Positions 47,189-55,861 of a stretch of DNA of 64,000 nucleotides are shown here, one piece after another. The stretch's first letter is position 1. Each line of letters opens with the position of its first letter. A program made the translations under genes and the position numbers. The notes under the pieces are model-generated. The model saw only the letters and a program-made list of their open reading frames with translations. It did not search any database and had not been told where the DNA came from. Origin of the DNA: Oenanthe sinensis (taxonomy: Eukaryota; Streptophyta; Magnoliopsida; Apiales; Apiaceae); NCBI GenBank assembly GCA_028671895.1, contig CM053799.1:49725455-49789454 (forward strand). Reading direction: 5' to 3'.

Positions 47189-48648
47189 TGAAAGGGGAGA
47201 TAGGAGTGAAGGGAAGTAACTCACTGCACTTTCATGTGTACTAGAAATGCTAAATGTAATCTCTATGTAATAGTTGATGATAACTCAACAATAGAACAGG
47301 ACATGTAATAATATGCAGGTGCACAGAAATCTTGGATCACAGAGTTCAGTTAAGACAAAGTATCAAAGGATCATCTACAGACTTGAAGCCCACTGGAAGA
47401 AGTTCATTAACATGTTCATGCCTCAGTGGAGAATAAAAGATGTTGACATATATTCAAGGATGTGGAAGCTACAGAAGATTGTCTTAGTCTATGACGATTT
47501 TAGTGCATTACAATCGAAGCAACAAGTAAGGTTTGCAAAGAAGAATGTGGAATCATGTTCGGAATCAAGAGCTCCTATCAAGACTAGTCACTTATGAACC
47601 AGACCGTTGCATCAAGTGTCAGGACATTGGAGGCAAGCTCTCGTCGGTTAATATGGTTTTAATCATTCTAAAGTTGTTGATTTTCTTAAGTCATGTGGAG
47701 GATCAACAAAGGTGGTAAATCAGTGTTGGAGAAATGTCAGCCTAATGGATAAGGGACAGACGGCACAACCTGATTGGATCTTACTAAAGCTTCACAGATT
47801 AGAAGGCCAAATACTTGGACGTGGTGGAGTCACGTATACGGGGCTAAGTATTTGGATAAGGAAGTCTACACAAATTGAAGAGTGGAATGGAAATATTAAA
47901 TTTAATTAAATAAAGTATTTATTTAATTATTTATATATTTTATAAATAAAGATATTCTTTATTTATATTTTATATATTTATTAAATATTACTTTTACATT
48001 AAATATTTCCAAATGCATGCTTGGCACATGACTTTGAAGATATGATTTGAGTGGACAAGAGTAAAAGGTGGAAAAGCAAAAAGCAATACCTTTTTCAATA
48101 TAAAAAGAAAAACACTCAAGTCTCCATCTTAGAGTGGTCAGGGAGAGCATTCGGATGAAGAAGAAAAGGGGAGAGAGAGAAAAATTTTTCTCTCCCCATG
48201 GCCGAACTAGACTTTAATATATTTTGGGGCCATGATTTTCTTAATCATACCACTCATCTATTCTTCTATTGTAAACATTGCTAAATCTTGTTTAGAAGAT
48301 AGGTTTGATTTTTGTCTCCTAGATCTAGAATTTGTAATATTTTTAGAGGAGCCAAAAATCATTTCTTTGTTGTGTTCTTGAGCTTTTGTTCTTGAACTTG
48401 TTGTAGCATCTACCCCACTTCAATGAATATAAAGTTATATTCTTGGATCTTGTTGTGTTGTGTGTTTTGGATGATTTACCGTTCATTATCTTGGTTATTT
48501 TAATGGTGTTCTTGAGGTTGAAGAAGATGATGAACAGTACCTGGGTTTGAACCAAAGTAATTTTTATGTTGTCCCAAAAATAAATAAAAGTCAGATTTTT
48601 ATTTGGGAATCGTATTCACCCCCCCTCTACGATCTCCAGGACCTAACA
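47189..48648 (+). repeat. 3' LTR of element B
   Basis: Same length (1,460 bp) and ends as the 5' LTR, with two substitutions noticed. It is followed by the CTAAC target duplication and then the rest of the Tat 3' LTR. Confidence 0.95.
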
Positions 48649-48653
48649 CTAAC

Positions 48654-48829
48654 CCCTCAACATTAGAACTACGTTGTTGGCTTGATTCTCATACGAACTG
48701 AGATACGTAGGCAGTTAACGAGGACCTGTGTTTAGTCACGAAACGTTAGTGCAGCCATTAAAGCTTGAAGCTCCCCCAAACCATAGCATTAATTACGTAT
48801 TAAAGACACCTCGTTTTTGATCCGTAACA
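48654..48829 (+). repeat. 3' LTR of the Tat element, second part
   Basis: Continues the Tat LTR after element B (matching 25,403-25,578) and ends GATCCGTAACA. The next five bases, GGACC at 48,830-48,834, are the Tat target duplication; 468 + 176 bp equals the 644-bp length of the 5' LTR. Confidence 0.95.
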
Positions 48830-48834
48830 GGACC

Positions 48835-51208
48835 CTATGTGCCTCAGAAGCTTACACCAGAAACAGTTTCAGAAGATGGCGAACGGATTCCTCAAGGGCA
48901 TACCCCAAAGGAACCTTCAGAGTTTACTGACACTGATAAGGAGATAGTTGCATGGGACAATCATCTACAATGCATCTTAATGGATTCTTTGGACACAACA
49001 ATGCTAAATCAGGTGATTAATTGCACCAGTGCCAAAAAGATGTGGAACACAATTGATCTGTTGATGGAAGGTACAGCTGAAGTGAAGGAGAACATGCTAG
49101 ACATTCTTACCTCCTAATATGAAGCGTTCAAGTCGCTACAAGGAGAAAGTATCACTCAGGTCTTCGAGAGATACAACAAATTATTAAATGACTTGTCACT
49201 ACATGGGAAGACCTACTCACGTAGGGAGATCAACAGAAAGTTTATGTTGACACTGCCAGCACACTTGGAGCACAAAATCTCTGCCATCAGAGAGAGAAGT
49301 GATATAAATGATATGTCCATTGAAATGCTATACGGGAAGCTCAAGACTCATGAGATGGAGCAAGAGCAGCGACAAATCATTTATGGCTCAGGTACAGTGG
49401 ACAGTAAGAATTTTGCATTGTTGAAGACGACAACACTTGTAGCCAAGGACTTTGCTGTCAAAGAGACCAGCTCAGAAGCACCTGCAGTTGAGAAAGAAGA
49501 AATATTGGAAGCTGAATTTAAAGAACATACTCAACCAGGAGATGAAGACGACTTCTATTCAATGGAAGAACTTGAACAACTGGAAAATAAAACAATGGCC
49601 TATATGGCGGGAAAGTTCAAGAACCTTAGATTCAGGAGGAACCCAAAGTACAAATTTAAGAGTAATTCAAGTTACAGTGGTTTCAGGGACAAAAACAGCA
49701 ATCGAGGTGGATCGTCTTCAGGGTCTCACAGCAGAGGAGGCTATAAGACAGGGATGGTAGATCGTAGTAAGTTCAGATGCTACAATTGTGATGAACCCGG
49801 TCATTTCGCAACAGAATGCCGGAAGCCGAAGCAAGGGAAAGAGAGGAAGGAGTCATACGATGAACTCAAGCATAAATATGATGCACTAGTGAAGAAGCAT
49901 CAAGGAAGAGCTTATATAGCTGAAGGAAAGAGCTGGGATGATTCAGACAACGATGAAGAAGAGACTTATGGAAATCTTGCATTAATGGCAGACTCTTCTG
50001 AGGCAACACCTCAATCATCGAAGGTATCATTTCTTTCCTCCATTGACATGTCTAATTCTGAATATAAGAAAACTGTTGAAGATCTAAGTATAGAAATGTT
50101 TAACATACATACAAGCATGCTAGCATCTGAAGAAGAAAATGTTAAACTAGTTCTTAAGAATAAAATGCTAGAAGCTAAAAACGAAGAACTAGAGCTTGCA
50201 TATGTTAATGTAGAAGATCTTAAACAGAAAATAGAATACCTTCAGAATAGAGATAAATGCAACCAGGAAGTAGAAGCAGCTCTTAGAAATAAAATTTCTG
50301 ATCTAGAGTTAAAACTTCAAGCTTATAAGAAGTCTGCGAATCTTGTAAAGGAGGTAATCGATAAACAGGTCATAGGTCAGAAAACTGGAATAGGATTTGA
50401 CTATGACAAAAAGGCAGGAAAAATGCATGTGGAATCTATTGCTGAGGAAAGTCCTGTGAAGTAAGACATTCCACATGTATTAAAGAATGTAGCTAAGCCC
50501 CTTTATAAGAAGTTCGTCATTGATCCCTTAAATGAAGAAGTGCTCTTAATAAAAGAAGAACTACTTGCTGAGGAGAAAAAGGAAAAGGTTGTAGATAAGA
50601 AGAACTTGCCTAAGAAATCTGTTAGGATTGAAGAACCTAAGAAACAGGTTAAAATTGAAATAGGCAATAAAACTGATAACAAAAAAGTGAACAGAAATGG
50701 TAAGGTAGGTGTTAACAAGAAAAATGCTAATGCTTATTCTTCTAGTGCTACTAGAAAAGTTTGTAACAATTGCAATTCTACTGGTCATCTTACGCATGCA
50801 TGCAATAAGATAAAAGTAGTAAAAACAGAAACTCCTAGTATGCCTGTTATGCCTGCCATGCCTTCCATGTCTATTCCTCATCAACCATGCGGTAAAGTAG
50901 GTTGCATGCCATGTGCTTTCAATATCATGTCTGCATACATTAACTTAATGAATACATCATCAAGTACTTGCATGAATACAGATGTGAACATGACTAGAAA
51001 GCATGTTAGGGCAAAGACTGCCAGTCCTCCTAAAGTTAGGAAAGAAACCCCTGTCTCTAAGCCTAAAGACACTTTTGTCAAGGCTAAACCAAAGGGCAAG
51101 GGTGCAGTCGATGAGAAGGACAAGGACCAGAAAATTTCTGTAGCTAAAACTGTTTACTTATCTAAGCCTCTTGGACCCAATCAAGTTTGGGTACCAAAGA
51201 AAAAGTAA
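48835..51208 (+). pseudogene. gag of element A, remaining part, with nonsense codons
   Basis: Resumes the gag frame after the Tat insertion: YVPQKL, then the UBN2-type gag core (MLNQVINCTSAKKMWNTI; EVKENMLDILTS, then TAA at 49,115; LNDLSLHGKTYSRREINRKF; LEHKISAIRERSD). Next is a zinc knuckle CYNCDEPGHFATEC (~49,778) and a coiled-coil stretch. A TAA at 50,462 is followed in the same frame by a second zinc knuckle CNNCNSTGHLTHAC (~50,762), a Cys motif PCGKVGCMPCAFN (~50,890) and the end GPNQVWVPKKK with stop at 51,206. The long C-terminal extension with a second Cys finger is Sirevirus-like. The two internal stops make it non-functional as it stands. Confidence 0.88.
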
Positions 51209-54200
51209 TCAATCTATGGTTGCAGGGCACAATAAAGAATAAGCGTGTCATGTGGATTCTTGACAGCGGCTGTTCAAGGCACATGACTGGTGATAAAGCC
51301 CTGTTAACAGATGTGATTGAGAAAGCTGGCCCGATAGTGACCTTTGGAGATAACAGCAAGGGATTCACAATGGGATATGGCAATCTGGAGATTGGAAATG
51401 TTATCATAGAAAACATCTCTCTTGTGGACGGATTAAAGCACAACCTTCTGAGTATCAGTCAGTTCACTGACAAGGGATACAAAGTAACTTTTGAGAAAGA
51501 AAGATGTGTTATCCAAAACATGAAAGATACGAAGCTTGCTCTTCAGAGAGTGAGAAAGGGGAATCTCTTCGTAGCTGATTTGCTCTCTGCAAGCAAAGAC
51601 GAAGCTCAATATTTTTATAGCAAAGCCTCAACAGAGGATAGTTGGTTGTCGCACAAGAAACTTTCGCACCTGAACTTCAAAACAATGAACTCTTTAGTTA
51701 AGAGGGAATTGGTTAGAGGTTTACCCGAGATGGAATTCTGTCAAGAAGGGTTATGTGAAGCATGTGAAAAGGGGAAGTCAAAGAAAGCATCTCACCGAAG
51801 CAAAGACTCAACAAACATTACTGAACCACTGCAACTACTGCATATGGATTTATTTGGTCTAGTCAACGTCATGTCTATGTCAAGGAAGAGATATGCACTT
51901 GTAATTGTAGATGACTACTCTAAGTACACGTGGGTGTTATTTCTAGCCTCAAAGGATGAAGCCCCTCAAACAATCATCGATCACATAAAGAAAGTTGAGT
52001 TAGAAGCTGGTCTGCCTGTCAGGAAAATAAGGTCTGACAATGGAACAGAATTCAGAAATGTAACACTGAATGAATTCTGTGTTGAAAAAGGAATATCAAG
52101 ACAATTCTCAGCGCCCAGAACTCCACAACAAAATGGAGTGGTAGAGAGGAAGAACAGAACCTTAGTGGAAGCAGCAAGAACAATGCTGAATGAAGCAAAG
52201 TTACCTCTATACTTTTGGGCTGAAGCAGTCAACACAGCTTGCTACACTCAAAATCGTACCCTAATTAATAAAGATCATGATAAGACTCCATATGAGTTAA
52301 TGGCAAACAAAAAACCAACACTGAAGTATTTTCATGTGTTTGGAGCAAAGTGCTTTATATTGAAAGATGATGAGCATCTAGGAAAATTTGAATCCAAGGC
52401 TCATGAAGGCATATTTCTTGGCTACTCTCTGGAATCTAAGGCGTACAGGGTTTATGTGATTGAACACAAAAAGGTCATTGAAAGCATGAATGTAACTTTC
52501 GATGATCTCAAGCTCCCAAGTCTACAAAGAACAGATGACACTGAAACTCTGAAGTTTGAAAATATGAACTCAGATGAAGGTGAAGTAGAACCTGAAGCTG
52601 CACCAGAAAATCAAGTAACAAATGAGAATATCAACAATGATGATTCTGACCCTAGTAGTGGAAACAGTGGAAGATTCACAGAAACTACTAGTAGTGGCAG
52701 AGAATCTCATTCTCAACCAAGCAGCAGTTCAGGGGGAGCAAATGAAGGATCATCTAGCAGGACTCAGCAGTTTGATGATAATCAAGCTGAATCATCAAGG
52801 GCAAATCTTCCTAGACATAGGGTGTGGAGTAAAGCTCACCCCTTTGAGTTGATTCTAGGAGATCCGGATGCTGGAGTTCAAACTAGACGTGCTTCTCAAA
52901 ATGAATGTTTATTCTCTGGTTTTCTCTCTCAAATAGAACCAAAGAAAGTGGAAGAAGCACTAGAAGATCCCGATTGGGTTATTTCTATGCAAGAAGAACT
53001 CAATCAATTTGAGAGACAAAAAGTCTGGAAGCTGGTACCTAGGCCAAAGAACAAGTCTGTAATTGGCACAAAGTGGGTATTCAGGAACAAGCTGGATGAA
53101 GATGGCATTGTTACGAGGAACAAAGCCAGACTGGTTGCTAAAGGTTATTCCCAAGAAGAAGGAATAGATTATGATGAAACATATGCACCAGTGGCAAGGC
53201 TTGAAGCTATCAGGATGTTCTTAGCATTTGCAGTACATTCCAACTTTAAAATTTATCAAATGGATGTGAAGAGTGCATTCCTGAATGGAGAGCTTGAAGA
53301 AGAAGTGTATGTGGAACAACCCCCAGGGTTTGTAGATCCAGAATTTACAGATTTTGTATACTTCCTCTTCAAGGCACTCTATGGCCTAAAGCAAGCACCT
53401 CGAACATGGTATGACACTCTATCTGTATTTTTACTTGAAAATGGTTTCACTAGAGGTGTCATAGATAAGACTCTGTTTCACAAAATGCACAAAAATGATA
53501 TGATATTAGTGCAAGTATATGTAGATGACATTATATTTGGTTCTACTAACGAACAGTTGTGTAGTAGATTTGCTAAGCTAATGCAGAGTAGGTATGAAAT
53601 GAGCATGATGGGAGAGCTGAATTATTTCCTTGGACTCCAAGTAAGCCAAAGGAAAGATGGAATCTTTATTTGCCAGACCAAGTACATCAAAGATCTTTTG
53701 AAGAAGTATGGTCTTGAAGATGCATCAACAGCCAAAACCCCAATGGCAACTGCCACTAAGCTTGATAAAGATGAGCCTGGTAAGAGGGTAGACATCACAA
53801 GCTACAGAGGTATGATCGGCTCATTACTTTACTTAACTGCAAGTAGGCCAGATATTATGTTTGCTACATGCTTGTGTGCTAGGTTTCAATCAGATCCTAA
53901 AGAATCACATCTTATAGCTGTTAAACGGATTTTTAAGTATCTTAAGGGAAGTCTGAATCTTGGAATTTGGTAACCTAAAGATACAGGTTTTGACCTTATT
54001 GGCTATACAGATTCTGATTATGCAGGGTGTAGGATTGATAGAAAAAGTACATCAGGGAGTTGTCAATTCCTTGGTAGAAGATTGGTTTCCTGGTATAGCA
54101 AGAAGCAGCACTCAGTTGCAATGTCGACAGCTGAAGCTGAATATGTTGCTGCTGGAAGCTGCTGTGCTCAGATATTATGGATAAGGAACCAACTTCAAGA

Positions 54201-54459
54201 CTATGGACTGTTGCTGAACAAAATTCTAATATACTGTGACAACACCAGTGCCATAGCTATCACAAACAATCCTGTTCAACATTCAAGGACCAAGCACATT
54301 GGTATCAGGTATGATTTTATTAGAGAGCATGTCATGAGTGGTACTGTAGAGTTACACTTTGTACCTACAGAACAGGAAATTGCAGACATTTTCACTAAAC
54401 CACTGGATGAAGTTACCTTCACTAGACTGGTTTGTGAACTTGGGATGTTAAATGTTTAG
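51187..54459 (+). pseudogene. pol of element A (protease-integrase-RT-RNase H) with one nonsense codon
   Basis: Overlaps the gag end in a different frame. Protease WILDSGCSRHMTG (Asp at ~51,262), GAG-pre-integrase (WLSHKKLSHLNFKTMNSL), integrase (LLHMDLFGLV, VIVDDYSKYTWV, IRSDNGTEF, APRTPQQNGVVERKNRTL), then RT (NKARLVAKGYSQEEGIDYDE, DVKSAFLNGELEEEVYV, YVDDIIFG at ~53,518). At 53,971 a TAA replaces the expected aromatic codon in the L-x-I-W-Y-P block; the same frame continues with RNase H (GYTDSDYAG, STAEAEYVAAGSC, HIGIRYDFIREHV, ADIFTKPL) to the true end at 54,459. Copia domain order and motifs are complete, so only this stop and the gag lesions mark it as dead. Confidence 0.93.
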
Positions 54460-55861
54460 ATCTTATCTGCAATTTGGTGTAAATAAGTTCACAAATATTT
54501 AATCTCAATATTAAAAGAATTTGTGAATTTATTTGATCATCCAGTAATTAAACTTCTAGCATATTAATTGACAATTAATTAATTGCCCAGAGTATATCTT
54601 GATATATTAATTTGGTAATTAATTTAGTGTGAATTAAAATTATTTGAATACTTATTTCTATTTTAATAGATTTTGAGTATTTATTTAATTATATTTTTTT
54701 GTTAATTTATTCAAGTTATGAAATAGCAATTAAAGGAATTATTTGCTTCATAATTTAAATTTATTAATAAAAATAAGAAGCATAATTATCAATTTGGTAA
54801 TATTTTATTTAGAATTTATTCTAAATAAGATCTTATTTGGTTATTTATTCGAATGTTACTAATTGATAATTGAGTATATTTTGTTCAAGTACAAAATATA
54901 CAGGGTAGAAAAATCGACAAGGGCTAAGTGTCGCATTTTTGCTTATATGTTTGACTTGGTCAGCACAGTGGTAGCAATTTTCGACACATAGCCTTTTTAA
55001 CTTAGAATTATTTTCTCTCTGTCGAATTTCTTTACAGTGTTAATTTCTCGACACATAGCTTTTCTAACTTAGTTTTATTTCTAGGTGTCGAGTCTTAATA
55101 ATAGAGTGTTAAAAATTCGACACATAGCTTTTTACTTAGAATAACTTTTCTAGGTGTCGAATTTTAGTACCCTGTGTTGACTTGGTCAACAAAGGGGGAG
55201 TAAAAATCGACACATAGCTTAACTGCTTAACAGGTTGATTTTTTTTTTTTATCGATTTTTCAACATAGAAATTCTAGGTGTCGATTTCTAGTGCACTGTA
55301 TAGAATATTTTTAAACTCGAAATTTGGAATAGTATTTCTATGTGTCGATTTTGTTTTAACATAGAGGGCAATTGTGTAATTTTCTACTGTGTGTCGATTT
55401 CTTTGAAATGCATATCACTTAGCTTATTTTCTATCATTCAACAGTCGATACATACATATTATACACCATTGTTTTTCTTCAACAAAACTCGACACCTCCA
55501 CTTCGAAACATCAATTTTACTCACTCATTTTAAAATCTAAAACCGGTTCTGTGTGTCATTTTCAAAGATCTATCACATATTTAAAAATCAAATCATTTGG
55601 TGCAGGTTCTTTGAAAGACCCATTTCGAGTTAAACCATTCGAATTTACACAGATCTAGTCATATTAGGTGATTAATAATTGATTAAAAAATTATAATATT
55701 ATAGCAAATCATTTCTAGTACTTAATATAATTTTTCCATAATTTTTAGAAGTGATTTGAATTTGAGTTAATTTTACTCGAATTAATTTATTAAAATTGGT
55801 GTTGCAAAATATTTGTATTACTTAAATAATAAATTATCTGCTCATTTTTAATTATTTAAAA
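54460..55861 (+). other. Spacer after pol in element A, with TCGACACMTAG motifs in both orientations
   Basis: The first 100 bp (AATAAGTTCACAAATATTTA...) match the post-pol spacer of relic D at 21,077. From 54,910 to 55,555 about a dozen copies of TCGACACATAG or its complement form CTAGGTGTCGA occur, e.g. near 54,981, 55,039, 55,117 and 55,206 (forward) and 55,083, 55,151, 55,271 and 55,340 (reverse), with AGGGGGAG near 55,193. No frame is open. The same motif fills the LTR of this element. Confidence 0.85.

Larger units (their letters stand above)
36165..48648 (+). mobile_element. Element B: 12.5-kb non-autonomous Sirevirus-like LTR retrotransposon with no gag or pol
   Basis: Bounded by 1,460-bp LTRs (36,165-37,624 and 47,189-48,648), TG...CA ends, a CTAAC target duplication, an iMet-type primer site and a polypurine tract at the 3' LTR. 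I found two differences between the LTRs (C/A at 36,426 vs 47,450; A/G at 36,778 vs 47,802). In the 9.56-kb interior no frame exceeds ~110 codons and I recognise no gag, protease, integrase, RT or RNase H. Contents in order: a minisatellite (37.8-38.35 kb), ~153-bp AT-rich repeats, unidentified DNA, a block like the 3' region of copia relic D (42.7-44.2 kb), and a zone with eight polypurine-like tracts (45.9-47.2 kb). It fits the LARD concept: mobilised in trans by a related copia element. Confidence 0.9.
24935..48829 (+). mobile_element. Tat-lineage Ty3/gypsy retrotransposon inserted in gag of element A
   Basis: A complete element bounded by TG...CA LTRs of 644 bp each (5': 24,935-25,578; 3': 35,697-36,164 plus 48,654-48,829) and a 5-bp target duplication GGACC (24,930-24,934 and 48,830-48,834). 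It has a TGGCGCC primer site, one long gag-pol frame with two RNase H domains, an antisense gene after pol, a hypervariable tandem-repeat region and a purine-rich tract. Dual RNase H and an antisense ORF are known traits of the Tat lineage (e.g. Grande, Ogre relatives). I found five differences between the two LTRs, so insertion is fairly recent but older than that of element B, which sits inside its 3' LTR. Confidence 0.93.
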
